Assembly: GCA_001655205.1 (NCBI GenBank)
Contig: LPNZ01009056.1
Coordinates: 1-60,373 of the forward strand
DNA from: Lenisia limosa
Lineage: Eukaryota > Breviatea
DNA length: 60,373 nt
Direction of reading: 5' to 3'
Each line of letters starts with the position of its first letter. Position 1 is the stretch's first letter. The notes under the pieces were generated by a model. That model ran no database searches and was not told where the DNA came from. It was given only the letters and a program-made list of their open reading frames with translations. The position numbers and the translations under genes were made by a program. Below, in pieces: positions 11,457 through 25,300 of this stretch.

Positions 11457-14400
11457 GTGATAATTCCGGTATCATCGCCACCGCTGATGCCGTCAATGCC
11501 CTCCCCCACGTCTCTCGGGTCGGCGTTGGCGTCGGAAGTGGCGTCTGCGGCGCTACGGCCAATTCCAAGGTTTGCTTTGATGGGAGAAGAGTGATAGAAG
11601 CGTTGAAAAGTTCAGTTTTTATTTGGAATGAGCGCATCTTTTTTCTTTTTGGTGGAGTAAATAAGGAACATTTATAAAGCATAAAAAAACACAGATTATT
11701 CCCATAATTCCTGATTTAGCTGTTGGTTTATTCTATCCTGAGCAAATTGATGGAATTATGCACACTACCGATCTTACCCTCCAGTCCACCCCCGGGAGGT
11801 GCTACTGTCCCCCTGTTCTGTCCTGCCAACTATAACATCCAAGGGCCATGGCACCCCCAGTACCCAATCCCCCCAGTACATAGGGGCTTATTTGCTCATA
11901 ATCTGAGGTTTTACTCTTTTCAAGTTCTTGATTTGGTCAACTTCTGGTTTACCCCTTATTCAGTGCAAATGTGGGGGTTCACACATGCAAAAAACCTTCT
12001 GACAATTATGAAGAAATCGTTATCCATCCTTACTGGATGTCATATACCAAACTGACTGTGTAGTACCCTCCAATGGGGCCCATATCCTACCATCCTAGCC
12101 AGTCCTCACACAGTTCACCAGTTTACCCAACGTGAGTGATTGATTGAGGTCTCTCTTGGTATAATTCTCTATTGTTTTTTTGTCGAAAAATGTGGATGCC
12201 AAACTATGTTTTCCTTCTTAGTATGACGGTCCAGATATGATGCCCCGAGACCCAATCGAAGGAGACAACAGAACAATGACAAAGAGAGCTACTTCCTGAT
12301 GCGTATCAAGGGCTTGGGCATGTCCGATCCTGTGGACGAGGCTATTGCGACTTTAGTGCAGTGCGGCATGATGGCCGATGCGGCTCTTCGGTTTGTGGTG
12401 TTAGCAGCTGCCTTGGGTTGATTATCTAGAGCTGAAGATGAGATTGTTGATATTGTATTGGGCTACACCAGTCTTTTTGGAGCTATATTCAGTTTTGGTT
12501 ACTGAATTTTCTGTGTATAATTTTCTATTATGGATAGGTAGCATGCTTCTGAACCCGTATCACTCATCCAGGTTTATGAGGCCCAATCGTGTGTACAAGT
12601 TCAACTACAGCCATCCTTGGATCAACGCGTTTGCCAAAAGCTGTGTTGCGCTCAACTACCCTCCGCAGAGAAACTTATCTAGTCTGCTCTTCATGTTCTG
12701 ACGATTTCTTCTGTCCCAAAAACAAGTTCTTTTTTTTTTTCTTTAAAAAACGACTTTTTTCTTCTTTGTTGCAATGAACTGTACCCGAGGGCCTTACTTT
12801 TATCCTCACAAAAGAATATTCATCTCTTGTTCGACAATGTACGACCAAACTTAATATCTATTAGGCCTGCTTTGTACAGTTCCCCCTGACCTCGTCCTCT
12901 CGGCCACCCCTGTACCATACTTCAAGGCTGCAGCCCCCCATGCTCACCTTGCAGTATGCTTCTCCTTGTAAATTGGACCACCTAACATACTCTATGAAAT
13001 GATAATCGAATGATCCTCTGGAACTTGCTAGAATTGTTTGTACTGTGATCTAATAAAATAATTTAAATGTTGTCCTGATTTTATCATAACTCCTTTCCCA
13101 GGTTCTCTGCATGCTCATTAAAACAACGAGACTTCTCGCACATACAGAGACGATATTTGCTTTAACCAGTAATGCTGCTGAACCACATATCAACTCTAGA
13201 TCACTTTCCCATTCGTAAGGAGGGGGGGTCAATAACGCCCAATTTATATTACCTATGAAAGATGTGTAGCTATTTTATTCATAAAACAATATGTGATGGG
13301 AGTTATTCTGATAATGGAAAGTATCAACGTTTCAAGTACTTGAACTGTCATGTCAAGCCTACGAATTTCATTTTAATCCACTTTAGGCTCCAACGTCTTC
13401 CAACTACACGCCTAATGTATGTCTGGATTTTTGCTAAGCTTAGCCTAGCTAGTATTTGATCAGCAGAATACATCTTTGATTCAAAATTTTGAGTCATTAT
13501 ACAATTCCATTCTCATTCTTCGAGACTCTTTTGATTCATCGGGGCCAATAAAACTATGAAATCAATTAATGACAATATTGTTTAGCATTGTAGAACCCAT
13601 TCTTCTACAGCTTTCCACCAATCTCATAACTGTAGTGTTTTGCTCCTCCACTCTATGGCGTTCCATTCTCGCCTCGACATTTCCCTTTGGCAGGGATACA
13701 TCAGAATCAATGAGAATGCTGAAGTGGGAGGGAGAAGTTCTAACCAGCAACAGCTTCATGTTTGTCCTTGAAAAAAATTCTCATTTATGCTCAACAAATA
13801 TGCAATAAACACTGTTTTGTTTTGTCTCTATTATTCTTTTTGCAATATCATATGAACTGTAAAAATGATCTTAACTGTTCCTTCTAATTGGTCAGTCCCC
13901 AGTAGAGCTATTGGTTGCACTTATGGACAAAATGGCTGCAGAATCAAGGAAAGCCAATCTTGTATTCCCTGTTGGCGGGTTGGGAGTTAGATTTTCATTG
14001 GCAATACCAGCTCGGGTATCTACTGTTCCTTTTTGCTCAAATGCTTTTGCACCCTTTTCCCCACGTTTATTACACATTTTCGTCAAATCTTGGCTATATC
14101 TAAACTCCTCTACAGAATCAAGCCGACTCTCTTCTGACACTGCATCTTTCCCGGCCGACCACTGTGCTAAGAGGACCTCATACTAACTTCCACGACACTT
14201 CTCCAGACCTTAGCTCCGCATTTGATGTTTGGGGGTACAATGCAGTATTTTGATGTTATTGGGACTTGGTAAATACTGTTATGTTTGTAAGCCTTACTTA
14301 TTGTTTGATATTTGTGATGCTTATTTTGATCTTTATACCATGGCATAATTAAGGTAATGACAAAGGTTTAAGCAAGGTTTTCCAACTTTGATACAATACC

Positions 14401-15924
14401 ATGACAGCTTGTATTACATCAGACATTTTGCACTGAAATATTGACGGTGTAGGATGTTTGGGCTCTTGACGCTCTCGACACCTTCCAAAACCCTGTGGTA
14501 TGCTGCGGATATTATATAAAGTGATTGGATGCACTGTAACAAATAAAGTGATTTAGTGGTAGAAGATAGTATTATTACTTTCCATTTATCATATTGAAGC
14601 AGTTTATACCCATGCATTTAAGGTGTGAGTGATATCATTATGCTTATTCTGCCCCGATGCCTCTCACAGTTGTAGCACCCTTACCCCCATGAACACCCTA
14701 TGGTGAATATCAGTATGCTCACGAATGAATGAAGTTGAAGATTTGAGTAAAAATTGGAACAACGATTTTTTGTGCCACAAGATCATTTCCATTGTTATTT
14801 CACTCACCGCTCAACTCACAGCTGTAATTGACGTCACCCCTCCACATCTATGGGGAACCACTAAAACCCCTGTGGATGAGCCCTACCCTCGAGGCACTCC
14901 TCCAAGGTTAGAGGGGTATTTTCCTGCTGGCCAAATCTAGGATAGTATCATAGGCTTTTACCGGTTTCATCTTCTTTAAATAAATCATTGCCTTCTTTGT
15001 CTATTTATTTGATGTTTTACCTGCAATGGGGGGCCGAAGTGCACTACGGTGCATCGACTTGGGATTCCCTTATATTATTTGGGAATCCCATTTTCTTCAA
15101 ATTTCCATAAAACTGTCTGGGATTTCCATGTAAAATATGGGAATTCCGACGTTTTCACGAGAACTCCAAGTCGATGCGCTATAGTGTGGTTGAATATGTA
15201 CCCTTTTCACTTTTTAGATACTACGTTCTCAATGCACCGATTAATGTAAGCAGTTTTTTTGTTATACTGTAAACATCTCAAAAGAGGTCTTTGTTTAAGG
15301 GCTCTGAAATGATTTAACAAAAGATTTCCACTTTTCTCAAGCATTTAAAACACACCCCCCTCTAACCAGCCACAGCTTCAACCCACACTGTGTACCCCTG
15401 TTGCTGCAGTTATCATGCCGCGAATCCAGCAATGGGACGGTTCCCTGCGATTCCTCTCTATATTGGAAGGTGGGATGTTTTGTGATAAAGGGAGACAAAG
15501 TATCATTTCTGCTCAAAATTGAATGCAGCTTCCCATCACCCAAAGGAAAACCATCTTCTTTCTGCTTTTTTATCGTCAGGTTCAATACCCAACCTAACAC
15601 CAAATGAAACACTTATTCTTTACCCATTGACACAGCAGAAAGCTCGGTGCCCATGATCGCCCATGAACTGAACTGTCCAGCAGGGCCAGTCCAGGCTGGC
15701 TTTAGGGCAGCTCTTGCTTCAGGAGTAAAAGGGGGGGACATATTGCAATAAGATACTTTCCCCCTTGAACGTGAATGTTATTTGTTAAAAAAATTATTGG
15801 ATGAGCGATATTTTTTCACATTCTTCAGCCTGATACGGAAAAGTCACACACCCCTGACGAGCAAGTCCTTGAAACTACACCTTCATTTGAGGGGAGAAAG
15901 GTCGGTTTGCAAATATATTTTTAA
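11457..15924 (+). CDS. Unknown Pro-rich protein, about 14 exons
   Basis: Phase-linked exons: 11457-11569, 11720 (or 11785)-11875, 12064-12131, 12235-12390, 12572-12681, 12880-12953, 13387-13416, 13896-14015, 14116-14234; then likely exons at about 14664-14698, 14822-14906, 15410-15469, 15636-15724 and a terminal exon 15829-15924. An N-terminal Ala/Gly/Val stretch (RVGVGVGSGVCGATANSK) is followed by a Pro/Tyr-rich segment (GPWHPQYPIPP, YPPMGPISYHPSQSS), then a compact region (YFLMRIKGLGMSDPVDEAI, RFMRPNRVYKFNYSHPW, SPVELLVALMDKMAAESR) and an acidic C-terminus (SHTPDEQVLETTPSF). The TGA at 12419 is bypassed because GT at 12391 splices in phase to 12572. The start is not located and may lie just right of the transposon. 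No family recognised. Phase is uncertain between 14234 and 15636. Confidence 0.6.
15042..15186. repeat. MITE-like element, family C
   Basis: About 145 bp bounded by 21-bp terminal inverted repeats: CACTACGGTGCATCGACTTG at the left and the near-complement CAAGTCGATGCGCTATAGTG at the right. Inside is a second palindrome, GGGATTCCC... with ...GGGAATCCC. It lies in an intron of the Pro-rich gene and has no coding capacity. The superfamily cannot be assigned. Confidence 0.7.
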
Positions 15925-16383
15925 AGTTGCATTCAATCAATGATGATTTGAGTCAGATTGTATTGTACAATCGATTTTATTTTCTTACTCTAAAGCCACG
16001 AGGTAAGAAGTACAAAAACCGAAAACTTGTGGATATCACTGCAGACATGTCTAATCTTAAAATGGTGTAAAACACCTCATATTTATTGTTTTGTTTCTTT
16101 TTTTTGCTCTTTTGTTTCTGAACTTTTCTGTACTGTTCCTGATAGTGAAGTTTACGTTTACTAGCACGATAGGTATCATGTATCATTACAGAAGAATGCA
16201 CAATAGTCATTTTCACCCTTTCGTTCCCCACTTCCACTTCGTGAAACAAAACCAAATTTGAATTAATGGCTCAGAGTTCTAAAGACTAATATATTTACAA
16301 ACGTCCAATAAATAAAATATACAAACAAAAACTGTGGAGGTTCAAATAATACAATAATAACTATGGTAAATAATATGAGCAAT

Positions 16384-19300
16384 TCAGCTTGCAGCTAACA
16401 TGCCGCCAAGGAAACATGCAACAATAGTGAAGATAATTGTCCGAATAACTCGGAAGCAAACAGAGTTGTCGTATTCGTCTTCAGTGTATGTGTGGATGCA
16501 TATGTACAACGATCCAACTATCACAACAAGAGTCAAGCTAAAAAGTTAATGATCTGAAGTAAAAGCCTGCTTCGATATAAAACATTGAGATTAACCGAAT
16601 TGCAATTGTTTTTATCGTGTAAGAGAGAAGTTGAAAAACTATTTTGTGAAATCAGCATACCAGCACCATCATCTATCATCACAACAAGACTGAATTCCTG
16701 GATACAACCTCGAAAAACAGCAATTTGCTACCTCCCTACAATATGGAAAGGTAGTGATAAGCAAGTTCATCTTTGGACTCGTCATTTTCACCTACAATAT
16801 TAAAAAGTCACCGAATGGAAAGTTGTACGTTGCTCTTTGTGGTGAGATATATCATATACTGAGTTGTTCCTTGAAAAAAAAAACTATTAATTTTCACACG
16901 AATGAAGAAAACCACCACAAACCAAGATGATTGACCAGTGCCAAAGCGAGAAGAGAAATAAAGGACATTGAGAGAACCGTGTTGACCCAGTCTAGTGAAA
17001 AAATTACATTGGTACTGACGTAAAGGTTTCTGTTGAACATATTTTCTGCCACTTTCAAAATTTACAACACCCCCACCATTCTCCCACCATCCTTCACTCC
17101 CCAATTCCAAATCGCCACTCACGGACACTACATGGTCGATTGAAGCTTGAAATGGTGTAGATCAGAACAATTACCACTGTCACGTATTTCAATGACTTGG
17201 AGGCTTCGAAGAACATGGTCGACATTAAAAGAGTCTAAAGAGTTAATGATGATCGTTTTTTGATACGTTAAAAGCCAATCTTCTTGAACTGGATTCGAAA
17301 AGCTCAACAGATTTGAATAGTATTTATAATTGTGGGACTTCTTTCGAGTTTACGAGGAGTTATCGAATACTAACCTCTTTTAGGGACTATAAAGCAGCCC
17401 AAGTTATTTTATCACATCAAGCAGACATAAAACAAAAACAAATGGCACTTGTAACTAAAGTGCCTACCGAGAGAGTGATTCTCAGTACAATGTACCAAGC
17501 AAAGTACTCAGGGGTGGGACTCCTTTGCTAAAATTTCAGCACAGAAAAAGTAAGAGCATATAGACAAAGCAATTCTGATTTAATATGAATAGATAGGGAT
17601 CTAGCGAAATTTACAGGTCTTCCAAATTTTTTTTAACCGGAGTCAAATACCGAATTGATGCGCTGTTGGAAATGGAATAATGCTGACTCACCTGTTTTTC
17701 CCGTTCCTCCAAGGATCGACTTCGGCAATGAACCCGAATCTTGAGGGTGAGCTCTTGGTGGCTTTGAATTGCCAATTATGAACACGAAAGTGTCAGATTT
17801 TTGGAAATTCTACTTACACATCTTGAAAATATATTATTACGAGGTGAATTCCCCTAAAAGTAAGGTGTATCAACTCTAGAATGTTATTTCGTATCATTCG
17901 CAAGCCATACTTACCTGTTTGAAATATGTCTGAACAATATAAACCGAAACGCTAATGGCAATAACGAAGGGCACTACTTGTTTAAATGTGTGAATGAAAT
18001 GACTTCGTACACAATGATAATTGCAAATAAAAAAATAAAATATTGTGAAATATTGTGTTAAAATAAACTGGGTGGTTCTCACCAATTGTTCCTCCAAAGG
18101 AATAGTCAGCAGCAGTGTAATCAAGGCAAGCCCATCCTTAAACAGATCACGATTTCAAGGTATAAAATAGTGCAGCTCATTTTAAACATCACAACATATT
18201 ACCAGGATTGCGACAGAATATAATATAAACCAAACAAGTATATAAGGCTGAATCGTGAATCTTTCACTTGGATTACCATTATAATGATCTGATTTTGAGA
18301 GAGTCATAGGTCCCTCATCAGAATGGGAGAGATTGATCCTTGTGCAGGCAAGAAGTTGAAAACAAGCCTTCAGAGTCGGGAGGAAAAATACATCCGTTCT
18401 ATACCATGTTAGTTATGTCGGAACAATCAAAATGTCAAAGGATGAGGGGTGTAAGTTTAAGATTGTTTTTTGACAAATTTAGCCTTCTTACATTTGCACG
18501 ATATTCTCCTCGGTTTTTCGGGATGCGATAACCTAAGGAGGTCAATATCGTAATAATTGGGTCAGAGAAAAATTGTTTGGTGAGTTAATCTAAGGTTTGA
18601 CTGAAAAGTGTACCACACTCCATCCCATCAATGCTGCAATATGTGGAAAATGAAACAGGAGGAGCCGCCACAAACACTCAAGGCCCCGATTTGGGCAAGA
18701 AGTATGGCTGTCCACATAAAAATGTCCGAAGTTACTCCAAGCCCGACATCAAGAGAGCCAAAGTCCAGTGTAGCCCATTTGAACAAATTACTGAGTATAA
18801 ACTTGTCAAGGTACTAGATGGTGAGAGATTGTTTACTAAAAATGAGAATTTACTGTTTCACCATCATACATAGTTTTTTCCAAGATTTTCCTGAAGCGAT
18901 GCGAACTGAAGCCAGATAATTATCAACTTCACAAAAAAGAGGATATTTCTGACACTAAACGTATACGCGAGGCGGGAGGGCTGTGTAAGTCAAGATCAGT
19001 ATTACCAAAGGATGATTTTCAGCTCAGTAAATCCAAACCATTTCATAAATGCCAAAAAACAAACCAAGTCAACAATGGATGAGACATGCATCGTAGCATG
19101 CGCCAGCACTAATCCGACACCGACCGAAAGAGGCAGGAGAACCAAAACTCTGAAAAGTGTCAGAATAATAAAATATACCGTAATGAAAACAGTTAATGAA
19201 TTTGCAATTTTAGTATAAAAACACTTAGCGCAACTTACATGTAAAAAACGATCGTGCTGAAATTGGAATACGAAGTGATCTGTACTTCAACCCACTCAAC

Positions 19301-22300
19301 CTAACAGATTGTGGAGGGGATTACTGGAACAGCATATGACAAAATCAAGAATCTGACGAACCCATATGCATTAATTTTTATTGCTAACTTAATGTAAACA
19401 TATTTATGAACATTCAAGAGTGTAAACGCAAGAACATTTAGGATAGGTGTGAAATATTTCATGTAATCGGATTCAATAATGTTTATGAACCCGAAAAAAT
19501 ATGTCTTTAAAACTTCACAAAAATCTGTGTGCCACTCAGCTTACGATAATGTCTCCGGAATCAAAGGATGAGCTAGGGACTAGAGATATTACAACAACAC
19601 TGAGAGAAGGAATGAACAACATCCCGCAGGAATGATTTTGAAGTTTCCATAATATAATGTGGTTGATTTACTGCTGCTATTGTAGAAAGTTGTAAGTTAC
19701 CTTATTTCTTATCAGTTGAACAACAATCGAGATTTTTATGAATTTGAATTAAGGCAAAAGTGAATCACTCACTTGGGGTTTTGTCAGGTCCGATTGACAA
19801 AAAGCCAATAGCTTCATTTCCACTCGTTGATTTGATAACTGGATTACTATACTTCCTGATAGCATTAACATTCATCTAATAATGATTTTAGGAACTTGCA
19901 TGTTACATAATATGAAGCCAAAAAATGAAACCAGTCAAACTGTGAACAAAGAGTCATTCTAAAAATGCAATTATGTTTACTATTCATCATAGTTCCTCAC
20001 GGAGTCACTTCAAAGCGGTCAATTTCCGTAAACGTATACTTGTCAGACGTCTAGAAACGTTATTTTCCAAAGAGTATAAGGCAGAATTGCATTCCAAACA
20101 AGTGATTACCCACTTACACCCTTTGTTTCTGCAAAAAAGTAGATTGATGAATCCTCAATTCCATTGTTGGAATATGACATAAATACGTTGCCTTGTTTGA
20201 ACCTGAAATGTACTTATGAAACTGCGAAAATTGAAACAAATAAGTATCAATATTCATAAAGTAACTGGTAGTTTGAATGGTAATTTAACAGAGTTTGGCA
20301 ATTTGATTAGAAAACTCTAATCAAATATGGAATACTGAAAGCTCAATATTGAAGATGAGATGAGAATATCAAAAGGCTACCATGTTACCAACATGTTCTG
20401 AGGATTCTTCATAACTTCTTGAGACGTCCACGAGAACAGCTTCGGGTCCCTATCTGATGTTTCCGCCATGGACCCATTGGTATTCTAATGTACGTCAATG
20501 TTGTAAAGCAGTGGCATAATAGGTTGAATGTGATACTTGAAGTAAATTTCAAGGAACATAAATATGTATACATTTCGTTATTCGCTTAATATTCCCATCG
20601 GTAAACTATAAATGACCACAGTGTGGGCAAGGTGACTATTATCAATCTTACGCTGAAGTCGTAGATTTGATAGAGGCACTCGGCGAGCTGAACGGGTTCC
20701 GTGTTATTGGAAAAAAGACTTCGCTTCAGACTAAAAAGTTACCCTCAATGATACAACTACTACATTTGAACAGACGTATGAATCAATATAAGGGAGCAAA
20801 TAGGTTATAGATAATGATATTCGAAATAACTGGATGACCATACCTGGCGTATTGATCATGGGTATCAGTCAGAGTTATCATGGTTGACGGGAAGGAATTC
20901 TTAGATGTTTGACGGTCAATTAAGTTGTTGGATAATGTCGACTGTAGCTGGTAAGAACCACATGTAGAAGTGCTTTGAAAGTTCGTATCTTGAAAATAAA
21001 CATCAAATATTGTCCAACTTCCAAAGAAAATTCCTCCCTCAAACATGGAATGAAGAATGCGCAACTGTGTGGGAATTCACTCGGACAAATTCTATATCTT
21101 AAAAACGACAAACCATTAGAATTGAACAAGAATTTCTGTAAATGGGGGTACACACAATGTCAAATTATCTCAGTATCCTTACCGGCCTCATCAGAAGCAC
21201 CAATGTAACGAGGTGCGAGAGTTAAATCATACTTAGAACACGTCTAAACATTAAGTGCGAAATATTATCATAGATCTCTATATTAGTGCAGGTAAAAATG
21301 GTTCCCCCAGAAACATTGGTGGAAGAAAAAAAAACTGTCGCATTATACACATTGCTCGAAAAATTTTAATGAGTTAAAAATGGTTGCAATTGATTAGAAT
21401 TGATTGAATGCAATGTGTAAAAATAACGTACTTCTGGTGAATTGCTGCATGTTCTACTCCATTTGTAGTCATCGAATACCTAAAATATCAAATTTAAAGC
21501 AAAAATAAAAATTCTCAAAATATTGGTTTTTTGTCATGTAAGAATAATGATGATACCCAATCATACGACTGTCGGAGTGAAATTATCATCTAAGCCTTCA
21601 TAAACACATAAGTTGCCCGCGATAATCTAAAGCATAACGGAAATATAATCTTGTTCTTTACATTTGAAAATACTTATCATATTGTGCTATATCAAACATA
21701 CATATATGTATGTAGTACATGTATATGCTATATCAGATCGATATGCATATCATATCATATCATATACAATATGATATGGTAAATATATTATTACACTGTG
21801 TCATAATATGATATGGTAAATATATTATTACACTGTGTCATAATATGATATGATAATTTTAATCCTCAAATAGGATGATATTCTATTTTCTACCAGATTT
21901 AGTATTACATATGCAATAATAATATCAGAAAACCCACAGCTTTATTGTTGCATTTTTTCACGTTACCAAGAATGTCCTACATGACAATTAATGAAGAAGA
22001 GGGCAGTGAGACATACGTTGAGAAAAATTCATACTATGGTAGATTATAAACTTAAAAAATAATTAAAAACCAAAAACTAACACAAAGCTAAATTGCAAAC
22101 CTGGGTAGAGTTAAAGTATTGGACAAGTTTCACTTCGTAAGTTGTCTGCTGTGGGCCAGTTGAGTTGTAAAGATCTGGAGAGGAAGTGTAAATAGGCCGG
22201 TCAAAGAGTTAGTGTATTGGTACACAATGAATAGCTTCTGTATCCAATACACACACAACAAAAAACTGAAATACCAAAAGATATAGCATGAAAGCGCAAT

Positions 22301-25300
22301 TTCAATCTTTCAAAAACAATTTCAATCATAAATTTATTCAACAAAGAAATACTCAAAAGAAGAAAAACAGTATGGATGCTTGGAGCTGATTTTCAAAAAT
22401 AAGCACCTCAATTCCAATATGAAGCAATCATTTAGGATAAATCATATCGGTGAAGAAAGTAAAAAAAAATACTGGGACTGAGACAAAAAAAAAGAACACC
22501 AAAGGGCTTGCTTGTAGTAATGATATATATTTAATAGTCAAAATAGTTCAAACAACGGAAATGAATGCAATTTGCGTAGTACCAACCTTGGAGATCAGAA
22601 GAAGTAACATCTGAGAAACGACACTTGGCATCAAAAACAGTTACGTGGTTGACTGTGCCTGAAACTAAGGTGTAACAATAAAAAAATAGCTTCATCATGC
22701 AGTAGAAACCAAATTCCTGATTATAATCAAAAGTAGCCCAACAACAGGACATTGAATTGAATATGAGTTGGATACCAGATTTAGTGATCAAGTAACAATA
22801 ATGAATATCATTGATATACTGTATGTTACATAATTTATTTACAATAAAGTTCAAAATATTATGTACCAGATGTGGCAACATCTATTGCTGATATATTTGC
22901 ATGCATAGGTCAAACAGGGGAAATTCTACCTTGAAGGGAATGGAAGTCGGCACGAAGTGTGACACACATTTCATCATCTTTGGCAAACACATCATGGTGA
23001 ATCTAATGGAATAAATTTTAGCAGTGTCTAAAATAGTAATAAAGAGCATTTAGAAAATAACATTATTTATCCATTGTAAAAAAACCATACTGAAGCCTCA
23101 AGAGGTTGACTGGCAGCAGCACTGTCGATTAACGCTTTGTTTTCGTTATACCTGAATTATAATCAACTTGTAAATCAAAATCAGTAAAACGATCCGAATA
23201 AAGAGAGTCTATCATAGGCAAGTAAGCACTCAACGTACATTTTGGAGACACTGGAGAAAGCGAATTCATTGGTATCCTGGAATATAAATAACAAAAACAC
23301 AAGCCAGTCATCAAAACAACCACCTACACCAAATTCCAATCTGTGGAAAGGAAGAATTTTAACCGATAGTAGTACAATGAGAAGAGGGATTGGTATTGCG
23401 ATGAGCGCCGTGAAATACCCAGAGGACCAAGGTTCATCCGTAACCTCGTCAATGCATTTGGTATCACATAGACCTTTGTTCAGCTTCTACTATCATTACA
23501 ACAAAGTTCCAAAGTATATTAATAGTGATTTATTGAATTAAGTGGAAGAGAATGTTGTCTCCACCATGACAAATGAACATTAAAATAACAAATCAAAAAG
23601 TCCCCAGCATATACAGTTTTCTATGATATCTGATGATACAATGTAATATCTTAAATGAAATGCTTGAAGACAAAACAGTACCGTCAATCAATCATAGACA
23701 GTTTCACTCACAATTATAACAACCGCCAATTTGATAAGGCAAATCACAGCAAGGGTGATCAGAGGATACCACAGATTCATTCGAAATGGGTCAGAAGAGA
23801 CTAAGGAGGTGAGAAGGTTCTGTAATTTGATTATGTGCTTCAAAAATCTCATTGCAAATGGACAAATCAAGTTGAACCTTATCATAAAATCGATTGCATA
23901 CCTCGATACTGGAAAGTTTGAGAGGTCACCTTCACGAGATGCTTCAGGAAGCTCTGATGAGTTAATTATCTGTATTGCAATATTACTTTGAAAGAAAGAG
24001 AATATTGTTTAAATTTATTCTTTAGAAAAGAACCCATGTAAAGAAGTGTTGGTTTCACTTCCTCAATTTAATGCCAATATATTAATAATATGATATAATA
24101 TATATACAGTATATATATGTATTGCTTTTGCGAAAAAAACGTACAGAAACATCATCTTTTGACGTCTGAGTTTGCATGAGTGAAACAACAGTGAAACTCC
24201 TGGGCATCCCTATATTTGTAAGGTGGCTGTGAAAATAATGAGCAGCGACCACAGAAAAGATTGAAAAGTGATGCGAGGAATATTAAAATTATATCCTAAT
24301 TGCAAGAAATGTTGCAGTTTCCAGCATACCAATTTTACTGTGGGTGTTCTTCCAAGTAGCTTTATCGCCAAAAAACTCGGTATCAATCTGGGTGTCATTA
24401 GTTTGATAGAGAATTTTATAAACAAACACACAATAACAAAAAAATTGATTTTCTGTCATAGTGTGTAAGGAAAGGTTCAATTGAATCCAGCAATAAAACA
24501 TTGAAGTTTGATACCTGATTCAATAGTAGTAATAAAAATCCCACGCTTGCAAAATCGGTGCTGTTTTGGAGAGAAACGCTTCCATCTTCACTTTCTTTAT
24601 CAATTAAAACAATCCTATACTTCATATCAAACATATATTTACTGTGTATATATCACCCACCGCCAAAAGGTCCCAGCAAATTGAAAGAGTAGGGTTAAAG
24701 AACTGCAATACATATGATATTTTCTAGGAAATACCATGTGTTTAAATGTATACCCCAAGTCTACCTAAGGCAAGCACCAAGTATGTTGGGCCAAGACTAA
24801 TGAGAATTCCAAATGATTGATATCTTTCTTCAGGAAGGCTCTATATAGTAAGATGAGGTATTTGAAAAAGACAAATTTGGAAAACAGCTCAGCATACCAA
24901 TGAAAGTTCTTTGTTTAGAGAAGCCCCAAATGTCAGAATCAACTGAAATGTAAGTTTTCAAAAAAACCTAGGGATTGAATTCCATCCAATATCTTATTAT
25001 TCCCGATCGAATAGCTGTTAAGAAAACACTATCAGCAACCAAACCACAAACTCTGTGATAAATGGATAGCTTTATTCCATCATAGTTGTCTGAACAAATA
25101 AGAACGATATAGGATTAAACACATTTATCTTACCATTTTGAAGGATTATTCCTGAGGAATCCATGAGCCCCATGATGAATAAGGTGATTCCCTGATTAAC
25201 TGGTGATCCATCTCCGTTCCACTAAGATTGATAAATGATATTAACAAAGTTTACCACACCCCAAAGAATATCAGCTATGTACCATAACACGCCCAATCAA

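Noticed and set aside
18608-18817. Plus-strand frame in the large minus-strand gene
   Set aside because: The minus strand there encodes a phase-matched exon with a hydrophobic helix (SDIFMWTAILLAQIGALSV).
21697-21849. CRISPR-like spacing in the AT-rich tandem repeat
   Set aside because: Only two contiguous copies without spacers in a eukaryotic intron; a simple tandem duplication.
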